This document shows positions 17,879 through 26,152 of a stretch of 64,000 nt of DNA, one piece after another. The DNA lies in the NCBI GenBank assembly GCA_040219235.1, contig JAVJSV010000011.1:1116001-1180000 (forward strand), written 5' to 3'. Every line of letters starts with the position of its first letter. The stretch's first letter is position 1. This DNA is from Rhodospirillaceae bacterium (lineage in GTDB: Bacteria; Pseudomonadota; Alphaproteobacteria; Rhodospirillales; Rhodospirillaceae). The notes under the pieces are model-generated. The model searched no databases and had not been told where the DNA came from. It saw nothing but the letters and a program-made list of their open reading frames with translations. The position numbers and the translations under genes were made by a program.

Positions 17879-18799
17879 ATGACCCTCGTCGATATTGAAA
17901 ATAAGGCAGGTCTGTGCCGCATCACATGCGGCTGGAAAAAACCTGAATTACCAATTGACTGGGTGCGGCGTTACTGGCGCGACGTGCACAGTCCTGCTAT
18001 CGCGCGGCGCGCTGGACTCTATGATTACCGCCACTATCAATATGACCCCGTACGTAAAGATGTATTGGCTCCGATTGTGAGCGTTGAATTTGCTGCCCCC
18101 CCTCTCGAACAGCTGATGTGGACGTCGGATGTTCGCTATAGAGACGAGGCGGCTTTAGCGCTTTTCGATAAGTCGCCTGAGGGTAAAGCGAAATCCGATA
18201 TCCTTGGTGATATTGATATTATTGTGGATCAGAGCACCACTTACCGTGCTGTAAATGGAAATGCGTTTACCTATGTAGACGAGACAGGCATCGCTATGCC
18301 GCAGGGGCCATGTGCCGCGCCGACATTCGCGCTCTTCATTCGCAGCAAATCGAGCGAAGAAGAGTTCCGGTCTTGCCTGCGCCAAATTGCAGAAAGCTGG
18401 TCAAAAATAACGGGTGTTCTCCGTCTCCGGCTTAGCTTGTTTGACGCGCCCGATATGGAGAAAGAGCGTCAGGCGGGTTACCCGGTTAAGACTCATCCCG
18501 TGGAACGGCAATATCAAGCCTGTATAGAGATCGCTTTGGACACTGAAGCGCGTGGTAAGACATTGGTCTGCGACGATGATGGGATTGATTATGCGTCTCA
18601 CATCTCGGTTATTCACGCTTACCCCGTACGTGTCATCTACACCAGCAACTACAACGGAAAACCGACATTGGTGGGCCTGCGTGGATATCCTGCTTACGAA
18701 GCTTTGACCGCTCTAGATGCCGAAAACCAGCGGCAAACAAGCCTGTTGGAGTGGATGTATGGCGATATTGCTAAAAACGGAACGGCAGAGGGCTCCTAA
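17879..18799 (+). CDS. EthD-like tandem dimeric alpha/beta-barrel protein
   Basis: A 306-residue protein with two EthD-like ferredoxin-fold halves. The first contains WVRRYWRDVHSPAIARR and AGLYDYRHYQYD, the hallmark of EthD-type proteins. The second (about residues 155-290) has FALFIRSKSSEEEFRSCL and HPVERQYQACIEIALDTEA. EthD was named from an ether-degradation cluster and its family is recurrent in catabolic clusters, with no firm biochemical role. The stop overlaps the ATG of the MmgE/PrpD gene by one base (TAATG), implying coupled translation. Confidence 0.7.
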   Translation: MTLVDIENKAGLCRITCGWKKPELPIDWVRRYWRDVHSPAIARRAGLYDYRHYQYDPVRKDVLAPIVSVEFAAPPLEQLMWTSDVRYRDEAALALFDKSPEGKAKSDILGDIDIIVDQSTTYRAVNGNAFTYVDETGIAMPQGPCAAPTFALFIRSKSSEEEFRSCLRQIAESWSKITGVLRLRLSLFDAPDMEKERQAGYPVKTHPVERQYQACIEIALDTEARGKTLVCDDDGIDYASHISVIHAYPVRVIYTSNYNGKPTLVGLRGYPAYEALTALDAENQRQTSLLEWMYGDIAKNGTAEGS

Positions 18800-20175
18800 T
18801 GCTAGACAGATCAGTATCAGAGAGATTGATTGATTTCGCCTTTGAATGGAAAGAGCGTGGGGTTCCCGAGGATGTGACGCACGAAGCTAAGCGGCTTCTT
18901 CTTAATCAACTCAAAGCGTCGGTCGGCGCAACCCAAACTGAAACCGTTAGAATTCTTCATGAGTCTATCGCGCCACCTCGGCCAGATCAAAAACTTGCAC
19001 ACGTTCTTTGGCTGGGGACTCAAACCACCCAAGAAGACGCCGCACTGGTTAACGGTGCTCTCTATGAAGTCCTTGATTTCCACGACACCTATATCCCTTG
19101 CTACATGCATGCCACATCGGCGGTTTTACCAGCAGTTATGGCTGCCGCTGAAGGGAGGAGTAAAAGTGGCAAAGAGGTCATTGAAGCGCTCGCGTTGGGC
19201 ATGGAAATTGAATTGGCCATCGCGACGATACTCATGCCGACGGCCTATTTTCGTGGCTACGTCCCAGCAGGTTTGACAGGCAGTGTCGGAGCTGCGGCGG
19301 CCTGCAGTATCTTGGCAGGATTGAGCAAGGAACAGATGCGTAACGCGATCGGCATCGCCATGTGCACGGCATTCGGGCTGTATGTCTCTGTTGGCAGTAT
19401 GACGCTCTCCTACATCACCGGAGCAACCGCACGATCCGGCTTGACGGCTTTCAGTCTTGCAGAGAAGGGGTTCGACGCACCGAAGACGGCCTTTGAAGGC
19501 GACAAGGGTATGTTGGTGACTCACTCCGATGAAGATGTGAAAAAAATTGATGAGGTGCTTGGCACATTAGGTCAGAGTTGGCGCATTCATGGTCAAACTT
19601 ACAAAGTCATACCAACTGAAACCATTACCCATGGACCAGTTGAGTTAGTCCTAGACGTTCTGCCAAGGGCCAAAGGCCGTGACGTCGAGAGTCTCGAGTT
19701 TGCAGTGTGTCCGATCGTCAAAGAAATTTGCGACGAGCGGATGGAGCGGTTTGGTGATCCCGACAGTGAATTGACCGCAAGGTTTGATCTTTGCTTTTGC
19801 GCTGCAGCTGCCTGGCAGCGTGGCCGGTTCACCTTGGATGAAATGCGGGAACCAGCCTACACAGATAAAGATATTCTTGATCTGCGATCACGGACGCGTC
19901 TCGTAAAGGATGAAACGCGCGAGACCTTTGAAGGCTGTTCTTTGACCGTTAGATTTACGGACGGGACCACCGAAACCGCAAACGTCGATGCATTTTTGGG
20001 CAGCCCAGGCAGTCGCATGACAGACGAGCAGCTTTCTGATCTGTTCCGCATGTCTTCAGCTGATGTTTTACCTCAGGGCCGTGCGGATCAAATTTTAGAT
20101 GCGGTTTGGACCCTCGAAGACGCTGACAGTATCTCTAACCTCATATCGCTTCTGACTCTCAAGCAGACGGTGTGA
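18799..20175 (+). CDS. MmgE/PrpD family protein
   Basis: A 458-residue member of the family that includes 2-methylcitrate dehydratase and cis-aconitate decarboxylase. The all-helical N-terminal domain holds EVLDFHDTYIPCYMHATSAV, the region corresponding to the active site His-rich loop, and the smaller C-terminal domain starts near residue 270 (THGPVELVLDVLPRAKG). Overlaps the preceding EthD-like gene by one base and is followed by a hydrolase whose ATG lies 2 bp after the stop. A dehydratase or decarboxylase acting on a hydroxy or unsaturated acid in this pathway is the reasonable inference; it is not a clear PrpD because no methylcitrate genes are near. Confidence 0.88.
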   Translation: MLDRSVSERLIDFAFEWKERGVPEDVTHEAKRLLLNQLKASVGATQTETVRILHESIAPPRPDQKLAHVLWLGTQTTQEDAALVNGALYEVLDFHDTYIPCYMHATSAVLPAVMAAAEGRSKSGKEVIEALALGMEIELAIATILMPTAYFRGYVPAGLTGSVGAAAACSILAGLSKEQMRNAIGIAMCTAFGLYVSVGSMTLSYITGATARSGLTAFSLAEKGFDAPKTAFEGDKGMLVTHSDEDVKKIDEVLGTLGQSWRIHGQTYKVIPTETITHGPVELVLDVLPRAKGRDVESLEFAVCPIVKEICDERMERFGDPDSELTARFDLCFCAAAAWQRGRFTLDEMREPAYTDKDILDLRSRTRLVKDETRETFEGCSLTVRFTDGTTETANVDAFLGSPGSRMTDEQLSDLFRMSSADVLPQGRADQILDAVWTLEDADSISNLISLLTLKQTV

Positions 20176-20177
20176 AA

Positions 20178-20987
20178 ATGACAACTGTTACCCTAAGCCA
20201 GGGCGAGACCTTCTGGTATAAGAAGACCGGATCAGGTCCACCTTTACTCCACATCCATGGCTCAGCCTTTGGTCACCGTAACTTTGAAAAGCTCACCCCG
20301 CGTGTTGCAGAAAAGTTTGAAGTGATTGACTTTGACCTACCTGGATACGGCCAAAGCGTTGGGGCGTCCAGGCCAGGCGGTATGGAGGGTCTCGCGGAGC
20401 AGGTGTATGAGTTTATCCTTCGGACTGGCTATGAGCGGGTAAACTTACACGGCACATCATTTGGGGCCATGATCGGTTTTTGCCTTGCCGCACATCATCC
20501 CGAAGTGATTGATCATCTCATTCTGAGTTGTTTCCTCGCGAGATATGATAACGCGGCCCGCATGATGCGCGGAACCTGGAAGCGTGCGGCGCGAGACAGC
20601 GGTATGGAAGCTGTCGCTGACTTAACATCAGTTGCTGGATTCGCCCGCAGTTTCTACGATCTTGATGGTGCACGAGCACAACTGCAATCCATGCGCGATG
20701 CCTTTAACAATACTGACCCTGAGGCATTCATCGCCGGCACCGAAACCATTGAGAAGACTGACCTTAGTCATCTGACTTCGAAGATATCAGCGCCTACGCT
20801 CCTGCTCGCGGGTGATGAAGACAATATGACTCCCTTCAGTCCCTCCGAGAGCGGTGTTGGAATGTCTAATATTTCCGAGGGCCTCAAGACCTGTGAAACC
20901 AAAATACTAGATCAATGTGGGCACTATCTCGTCATTGAGCAGCCTGAATTGGCGGCAAAATACATTGCTGACTTCATCAATAGATAG
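20178..20987 (+). CDS. alpha/beta hydrolase
   Basis: A 269-residue alpha/beta hydrolase with an intact triad: oxyanion region LLHIHGSAFGHRNF, nucleophile elbow HGTSFGAMIG, acid in AGDEDNM, histidine in LDQCGHYLVIEQPE. The ATG at 20178 is used; an in-frame GTG at 20172 overlaps the TGA of the upstream gene and could start translation instead. The fold is that of meta-cleavage product hydrolases, lactonases and esterases. Close packing with the MmgE/PrpD gene places it in the same transcript. No export signal, so it acts in the cytoplasm. Confidence 0.86.
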   Translation: MTTVTLSQGETFWYKKTGSGPPLLHIHGSAFGHRNFEKLTPRVAEKFEVIDFDLPGYGQSVGASRPGGMEGLAEQVYEFILRTGYERVNLHGTSFGAMIGFCLAAHHPEVIDHLILSCFLARYDNAARMMRGTWKRAARDSGMEAVADLTSVAGFARSFYDLDGARAQLQSMRDAFNNTDPEAFIAGTETIEKTDLSHLTSKISAPTLLLAGDEDNMTPFSPSESGVGMSNISEGLKTCETKILDQCGHYLVIEQPELAAKYIADFINR

Positions 20988-21001
20988 AGGTTGGTCGGAA
21001 G

Positions 21002-21121
21002 ATGGCAGAAATAGCAAAAGAGGCAGAGCTGCCATTTCATTGTAGCGGCAAAGGTTGGTGGATTTGGTCCGCGCTTCATTTCTATCTGGCCTCACGTGCC
21101 ATTGAGCGTGAGTTGAAATGA
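21002..21121 (+). CDS. possible 39-residue small protein overlapping the next gene
   Basis: ATG at 21002 opens 39 codons (MAEIAKEAELPFHCSGKG, then WWIWSALHFYLASRAIEREL and K). Its TGA overlaps the ATG of the following hydrolase-like gene in the ATGA arrangement typical of coupled genes. A tryptophan/aromatic-rich helix forms the C-terminal half. GAGG lies about 13 nt upstream of the ATG. I do not recognise the protein. It may be a real small partner of the next gene, or simply a translated leader that positions ribosomes on it. The gap would otherwise be 130 bp in a tightly packed operon, which supports a function. Confidence 0.5.
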   Translation: MAEIAKEAELPFHCSGKGWWIWSALHFYLASRAIERELK

Positions 21122-21942
21122 CCAGAACGTCTGCTCTTAGAAAGTCCTATGTTGATGGCCTCTATGGCCAAGTACATATGTTAACTGGTGGGCAAGAGCG
21201 GGCTTCCAAACCGCCCTTATATATGCTTCATGCCACTGCATATTCAGGCCGAACGTTTTCTCCATTGATGGAAAAGCTTTCTGACAATCGGATTGTGCAT
21301 GCACCGGACACACCCGGATATGGTGGCTCAGACCGTCCGTCTGAACTTCCAGACCTTGGCGGCTATGCTGAAGCATTTATTGACCTCGTATCCAAGACAA
21401 CCAATTCGGAGTCTGGTCCCGTTGATGTTCTTGGATATCACACAGGTGTTTTTATTGCGCTTGAGGTAGCTGCTCAACGCCCTGAGTTGTTTCGATCTGT
21501 AATCCTCATTGGCGTGCCACATTATCTCGGAGCAGAGAGAGAAGAGCGGAGGGCGGTGCTGGCTGAGAAAACCAAATTGACGGAAGACTTTGAACAGTTC
21601 AGAGCGCGTTGGGAGTACTTTATTCGCGACCGCACACCAGGCTTATCTTTGTCACGAGCCTTTGAATGTTTCGTTGACGAATTACGCGCTTATCCTAATC
21701 AATGGTGGGCGCATGAAGCCTTATTTACTTATGACACTGTTTCCAGCTTAGAGCGGGTTGATTGCCCTGTTTTGATATTAAATCCGAACAACCCGCTTTC
21801 TGGTCCGTCCAGGGCTGCTGCAAAAATACTCAAAAATGTCGAGTTCATTGAACTCCCGACATTGTCAGGTGCGATTTTTGACCTCGGAGTTGAACAAATT
21901 ACCGAACGCGTGGAAGACTTCTTGAATCGGCAAGATCGTTAA
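21118..21942 (+). CDS. alpha/beta-hydrolase-fold protein lacking the catalytic triad
   Basis: A 274-residue paralogue of the exported protein at 6859: shared landmarks are RKSYVDGLYGQVH, LHATAYSG, HAPDTPGYGGSD and LGYHTGVF. His108 replaces the nucleophilic Ser in the elbow, the acid position reads NPNNPL instead of an Asp, and the C-terminal region LPTLSGAIFDLG has no histidine where the catalytic one belongs. All three triad positions are thus changed, more extensively than in the paralogue. It has no signal peptide. It could be a binding protein, a non-hydrolytic enzyme, or a decaying copy, but the frame is intact and its start is coupled to the upstream small gene. Confidence 0.75.
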   Translation: MTRTSALRKSYVDGLYGQVHMLTGGQERASKPPLYMLHATAYSGRTFSPLMEKLSDNRIVHAPDTPGYGGSDRPSELPDLGGYAEAFIDLVSKTTNSESGPVDVLGYHTGVFIALEVAAQRPELFRSVILIGVPHYLGAEREERRAVLAEKTKLTEDFEQFRARWEYFIRDRTPGLSLSRAFECFVDELRAYPNQWWAHEALFTYDTVSSLERVDCPVLILNPNNPLSGPSRAAAKILKNVEFIELPTLSGAIFDLGVEQITERVEDFLNRQDR

Positions 21943-21998
21943 AGCGCGCTTGGCCATTGTTTTGTTAAACACAAAACACAGAGATAATCGTTCACGGT

Positions 21999-22013
21999 GC
22001 ACGCATTGCGCGC
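21999..22013. promoter_or_regulatory. candidate operator, site 3 of 3
   Basis: GCACG-CATTG-CGCGC, one mismatch from the perfect repeat of site 2, in the 190-bp gap before the FAD monooxygenase (start 22133). The gap suggests a separate promoter for the monooxygenase, NmrA-like and serine-hydrolase genes under the same control as sites 1 and 2. Confidence 0.5.
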
Positions 22014-22132
22014 TTTCTATGCATGACAACTTGTCTGCATTTCTGCGTGTGAAATAGGTTTTTGTTCTAACCAAAGCGAATAAGTCTCATAAATCAAGCT
22101 GTTGCTGACGCATTGAAACCCGGAGTTTTCAC

Positions 22133-23311
22133 TTGCCACTTAACAAGATAGGGACTCGCTTAATTATTGCTGGTGCGGGTATTGGCGGTCTGGCAGCGGC
22201 TTTATCCTGTCAAAAGATCGGGCGGCAGGTTCGTATTTTCGAGCGTGCAAAGACGCTCGGTGAAATTGGCGCAGGCATCATGCTCACGCCCAATTCGGTT
22301 AAATGCTTAGAATACTTGGGCGTTGGTGAAGCATTGGCGGCGGCTGCGATCGAACCTTCAGAGTCAATCTATCGTAAATTCGATACTGCTGAAGTTATTA
22401 TGCGCGCTGGGGTGAAAGACAGAATGCGCGACACTTATGGTGCCGGTTACTACCTGATCCACAGAGCTGATTTGCACTCTATTCTGATGCAGGCTGTGCT
22501 GGCTTATGACCCTGAAGCTATATGTCCGGGTTACGGGGTTACCGGAATAGATCAGAGTGATGAGAGTGTTGCTGTGCGCTTTGAAAATGGGGAGTCCGTT
22601 TCCGGCCATCTCCTAATTGGCTGTGACGGCATTCACTCTCAGGTGCGCGCGAGTTTGTTTGGTAAGAGCAATGCGCAGTACACCGGGCAATCTGCCTGGC
22701 GCGGCATGGTCCCAACTGAAGGACTGCCTGAATCTGTGATTGAGCCAAGCATGATCTCCTGGATTGGTGAGGACAAGCACATCATACAATACCCTGTCCG
22801 GCAGGGACGCTTGATCAATTATGTTGCGATTGTAGCCCTTGAAGATTGGGCAGAAGAAGGTTGGAATAGAGCTGCGCCTGTTGAGGAGGTCATTGCGCAG
22901 TTTGCTGAGTGGCACCCAGATATCTTGCAACTTATTTCCTCCACGCCGTTAAAGGATTGTTACAAGTGGGGACTGTTCGTTCGAGAACCTTTGAAATCTT
23001 GGACTGTCGGTCGTGTAACGTTGCTTGGCGATGCCGCGCATCCGACACTCCCATTTGCTGCGCAAGGTTCCGCGATGGCGATCGAAGATGCTGTTGTATT
23101 AGGTCGTGCATTGGCTGACCAAGATAATGACGAACGTGCGCTAAAAGTTTATCAAAACACACGCCTTTCGCGCACCACGTGGCTTGTCGAGCATGCTCGA
23201 CAAGCCACGAAACTATATCAACGTGTTCACGGAGATAAGTCTAAAGAGCGAGCTGCGAGTGTAGAAGAGATTTACAGCTACGATGCGATTCAATGTCCTC
23301 TCGCAGCATAA
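22133..23311 (+). CDS. FAD-dependent aromatic-type monooxygenase
   Basis: A 392-residue class A flavoprotein monooxygenase (salicylate hydroxylase / 3-hydroxybenzoate 6-hydroxylase type). The Rossmann motif is IIAGAGIGGLAAAL, GCDGIHSQVR is the DG motif, and LLGDAAHPTLPFAAQGSAMAIEDA holds the GD motif and active-site prolines. Translation probably starts at TTG 22133, with GGAG 8 nt upstream and no ATG nearby. Such enzymes hydroxylate a phenolic or related ring with NAD(P)H and oxygen. Near its 3' end the coding sequence contains a 32-bp perfect palindrome (23178-23209). Follows candidate operator 3 and precedes the NmrA-like gene by 47 bp. Confidence 0.9.
   Translation: MPLNKIGTRLIIAGAGIGGLAAALSCQKIGRQVRIFERAKTLGEIGAGIMLTPNSVKCLEYLGVGEALAAAAIEPSESIYRKFDTAEVIMRAGVKDRMRDTYGAGYYLIHRADLHSILMQAVLAYDPEAICPGYGVTGIDQSDESVAVRFENGESVSGHLLIGCDGIHSQVRASLFGKSNAQYTGQSAWRGMVPTEGLPESVIEPSMISWIGEDKHIIQYPVRQGRLINYVAIVALEDWAEEGWNRAAPVEEVIAQFAEWHPDILQLISSTPLKDCYKWGLFVREPLKSWTVGRVTLLGDAAHPTLPFAAQGSAMAIEDAVVLGRALADQDNDERALKVYQNTRLSRTTWLVEHARQATKLYQRVHGDKSKERAASVEEIYSYDAIQCPLAA
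23178..23209. repeat. 32-bp perfect palindrome inside the monooxygenase gene
   Basis: Two 16-bp arms, CGTGGCTTGTCGAGCA and its exact reverse complement, abut without spacer. They encode the TWLVEHARQAT stretch. There is no following T-run. The site could form an mRNA hairpin or a cruciform; a regulatory or recognition role is open. Confidence 0.75.
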
Positions 23312-23358
23312 TCTTGTCGGCGCAGGTATGACACCAAACCTAAGTTAGGAACATAATT

Positions 23359-24225
23359 ATGGTTACATTGGTATTCGGCGGAACCGGTAAAGTAGGTTCG
23401 GCGGCGGTTAGGCGTTTGGTCGAGAAGGGCCGAACCGTTCGTGTGTTTACACACTCTCCAGACAAACTCTCGATTCTTCCATCTGGTGTCGAGGCTGCGC
23501 AAGGTGATCTCGATAAACCTGAGACTATCCCGGCAGCCTTTGACGGCGTTGATGAGGTGATGCTCATCTTAGCGGTTAATCCGGCAGAGCAAGCGCGGGG
23601 CTTGGCCGTGGTAGAGGCAGCTAAAGCTGCCGGTGTTAAAAGATTGGCCTTTTTGTCTCTGGTGCATGGGCCAGGAACAGAGAAGGTGCCCTTCTACCAA
23701 AGCAAGCTTGCAATCGAAGCGGCGTTCAAACAGTCGGGCATGGCGTGGGCCATTGTCAGGTCGAGCAGCTTTTTTCAGTCGGATGCTGGTTTGAAATCAG
23801 AAATTGTTGATCAAGGTGTGTTTAGCGCACCAATTGGATCGGTGGGCGTTAATCGCATAGATACGCGCGATGTTGGGTATGCGATGGCAGAAGCGTTGAC
23901 CAAAGAGCCTTTTGAAACAGGTGAATTTCGTGTTTTTGGACCGGACTCTCTTACTGGCGATAGCATTGCTGAAATCTATTCAAAACTCCTCGGAAAACCG
24001 ATCCGCTACTATGGAGATGACCTTGATCAATGGGCGGAATTTAAAAAGGGTACATTTCCTCCGTGGTCGTTGAATGCGCTGCGTCACATGTATGCTGCGA
24101 CTCAACAAACGGGAATGAAACCCGAAGAAGGCGAGGCAAAAAGCAGTCTATTGCCAGATGAATTAATTACCTTCGAAAAGTTTGCGCGCGAGCTTATGAG
24201 CACGGGTACGATATCCGTTAAATGA
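23359..24225 (+). CDS. NmrA-like NAD(P)-binding protein
   Basis: A 288-residue atypical short-chain dehydrogenase of the NmrA / NAD(P)H-dependent azoreductase group. The N-terminal dinucleotide motif is LVFGGTGKVGSAAVRRL, followed by the usual VFTHSPDKLS and GDLDKPETI segments; LAFLSLVHGPG replaces the SDR catalytic YxxxK region. Some members sense redox state, others reduce quinones or azo dyes. It lies 47 bp after the monooxygenase with TAGGAA upstream, so a role in reducing a quinone formed by that enzyme is conceivable but unproven. Its stop overlaps the first in-frame ATG of the next frame. Confidence 0.85.
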   Translation: MVTLVFGGTGKVGSAAVRRLVEKGRTVRVFTHSPDKLSILPSGVEAAQGDLDKPETIPAAFDGVDEVMLILAVNPAEQARGLAVVEAAKAAGVKRLAFLSLVHGPGTEKVPFYQSKLAIEAAFKQSGMAWAIVRSSSFFQSDAGLKSEIVDQGVFSAPIGSVGVNRIDTRDVGYAMAEALTKEPFETGEFRVFGPDSLTGDSIAEIYSKLLGKPIRYYGDDLDQWAEFKKGTFPPWSLNALRHMYAATQQTGMKPEEGEAKSSLLPDELITFEKFARELMSTGTISVK

Positions 24226-24251
24226 TCTGGTTATTTAGTAGGATCTCAAAC

Positions 24252-25553
24252 ATGAAAGTGCCATTTGGGTACCTCGCTATTATTATTGTTTGCGCCGTCG
24301 CAGCTGTAACGCCTGTGTATGCGCAATTAAAAAAAATTGACGGTTTCTATGTCGGGGAACTGATGTTTTCCTCCGAAGAGGAAGCGGAATACCTGGAGCG
24401 TCATAAAAAGGCTCAGGTGCGAGCAGCAGCGGATGAGATCTACGTTGATCAAGAAACTATTCTCGGAGCCCCGAACTGGGAACCGCTTCCGACTGCCTTG
24501 CCGGACGAGCGAACGATCTCAGAACCAGCTCTGCAGGATGCGGTCACATATGTGGCCAAAAATAATTCAAACGCTTTTATCGTTTGGCGGAATGGTAAAG
24601 TTGAGTTGGAAAGCTACTTTGGTGACCATACGCGTTCCACACCGATCATTTCTCATTCTCTTGCAAAGCAAGTCACGGCATTCGCCATTGGGCGCGCACT
24701 TTCCCTCGGAGATATTAAATCGCTTGATCAGCCAGTAGCTGACTATGTAACAGAATGGAGAGACGACCCTCTACGCAATAAGATACTTGTTCGTCATTTA
24801 TTGGATATGCGCGCTGGGTTTTTACCGCAAGGTGGGGGCGCTGATCCGAGGGACGTCATGTCTCGAACCTTCTTACATCCAAGGCATGATGAGATCATCA
24901 TTGCGGAATATCCGGTAATAAATGAACCTGGCACGCGCTACGATTACAACAATGCAGCAAGCGAAATGGTTGCTGTATTAATTGAACGTGCCACTGGGCG
25001 GCGGTACGCAGAATTCGTAGGGACTGAAATTTGGCAAAAGATCGGGGCCATGGGCGGAACGGTTTGGGTTAATCGGCCCGAAGGTATGGCCCACGCTGGA
25101 TGCTGCATGATGGTGCCTGCTGAGAATTTCTTGCGCCTCGGTATTTTAATGCTGCAGGACGGCGTTTGGGGCGGGCAGCAGCTTTTGCCAGAGGGTTATG
25201 TTCAGAAAATGATAACGCCGACCAAAGAAAACCCATACTTTGGTTTGAGTATATGGGTGGCTGGTCCCTATACTGACCGACGCGGTTTTTCAAATCCGGA
25301 CAGCGGATTGCCGCAAATTCTTCACAGCGAGCCCTATTTTGCGGATGATCTTTATCTGTTTGATGGCAATGCAAACCAAGTCGTTTATATCGTCCCTTCT
25401 CAGAACCTTGTCGTACTTCGAACAGGACTGCCGCCAGCGCGTGGCGAGGGCATTGAATGGGATAATTCATACCTTCCCAATGCAATTATGCGCGGTATCT
25501 ATAAGGATCAGCGGGTGTCGGTCCCGCAATCGGGTTTATTGAATAGTCAGTAA
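24252..25553 (+). CDS. exported serine hydrolase (beta-lactamase class C / esterase family)
   Basis: A 433-residue periplasmic serine hydrolase. The ATG at 24252 has AGGAT upstream and opens a signal peptide (GYLAIIIVCAVAAVTPVYAQ). The SxxK motif is Ser136-Leu-Ala-Lys139 in HSLAKQ and the YxN motif is in RYDYNNAASE. Family members include esterases, D-aminopeptidases and 6-aminohexanoate-dimer hydrolases as well as beta-lactamases. An in-frame ATG at 24222 overlaps the NmrA-like stop but adds 10 residues ahead of the signal peptide. Last gene of the island before the decayed transposase. A catabolic esterase or amidase fits the setting better than antibiotic resistance. Confidence 0.87.
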   Translation: MKVPFGYLAIIIVCAVAAVTPVYAQLKKIDGFYVGELMFSSEEEAEYLERHKKAQVRAAADEIYVDQETILGAPNWEPLPTALPDERTISEPALQDAVTYVAKNNSNAFIVWRNGKVELESYFGDHTRSTPIISHSLAKQVTAFAIGRALSLGDIKSLDQPVADYVTEWRDDPLRNKILVRHLLDMRAGFLPQGGGADPRDVMSRTFLHPRHDEIIIAEYPVINEPGTRYDYNNAASEMVAVLIERATGRRYAEFVGTEIWQKIGAMGGTVWVNRPEGMAHAGCCMMVPAENFLRLGILMLQDGVWGGQQLLPEGYVQKMITPTKENPYFGLSIWVAGPYTDRRGFSNPDSGLPQILHSEPYFADDLYLFDGNANQVVYIVPSQNLVVLRTGLPPARGEGIEWDNSYLPNAIMRGIYKDQRVSVPQSGLLNSQ

Positions 25554-25604
25554 ATTTAAAACCATCGCTGTCCCTTTGGGAAATCTCACTCGCTTGAATA
25601 GGTC

Positions 25605-26008
25605 ATGGATCATCTGTCATCGGATTGGGATGATCTAATTCGCGGCGTTTTCATTGTGGCAATTTTGGCTCTGAGCAAGACACAGAAATGCCTTGCGGCA
25701 GAGAACATCGCACTGAGGCATTTCCATCGGCATCAGAGACCGCGCAACGGCATCTGGATCTCCATGATAAAATGGATATATCGGGCGCGTTATCGATTCA
25801 ATGTTCAGAAATGTCTTGGCCACAAAACCCTATTTGGAGAGGTCCATCTTCGTTAGACATTGAAGAGCTATGCCCGATATTAAGATCGTGTTCGGACTCA
25901 CCTAAATCTCTAAGTAAGAATTCCCCAATTCCGCAGCCTCTTGAGCATGAGGGTGCTATTGTAAGGCGATAATACTTAGACGGATTACATAGCAAATACC
26001 GGCGATAA
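25605..26008 (+). pseudogene. remnant of an integrase-core transposase
   Basis: About 400 bp of a decayed insertion-sequence transposase. The 5' part in one frame reads LAAENIALRHF, like the ENLALRQQL start of such genes. The 3' part in another frame reads LSKNSPIPQPLEHEGAIVRR, then an in-frame TAA, then YLDGLHSKYRR and a stop, matching the conserved C-terminal end (KDSPxPRPV...GGLHHxYxR) of integrase-core transposases. The catalytic DDE middle is deleted and frames are shifted. No terminal inverted repeats were seen. It separates the catabolic island from the second module and marks past mobility. It is the only gene-like content in the 600-bp gap. Confidence 0.65.
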
Positions 26009-26152
26009 GGTAAAAAGTCAGGGGGAGGCCGATATCTATAATTTTGTGTACAAAGCGCTATTTTTTGACCTGTATGAGAAATTTCTGATAGGAACGGCCT
26101 TCAAATCTTTAGGCCATCAACTGTAATCACATCAATCGGAGCCAGGACACAC

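Noticed and set aside
24222-24251. Earlier ATG for the serine hydrolase overlapping the NmrA-like stop
   Set aside because: The ATG at 24252 has a better ribosome binding site and starts directly with the signal peptide.
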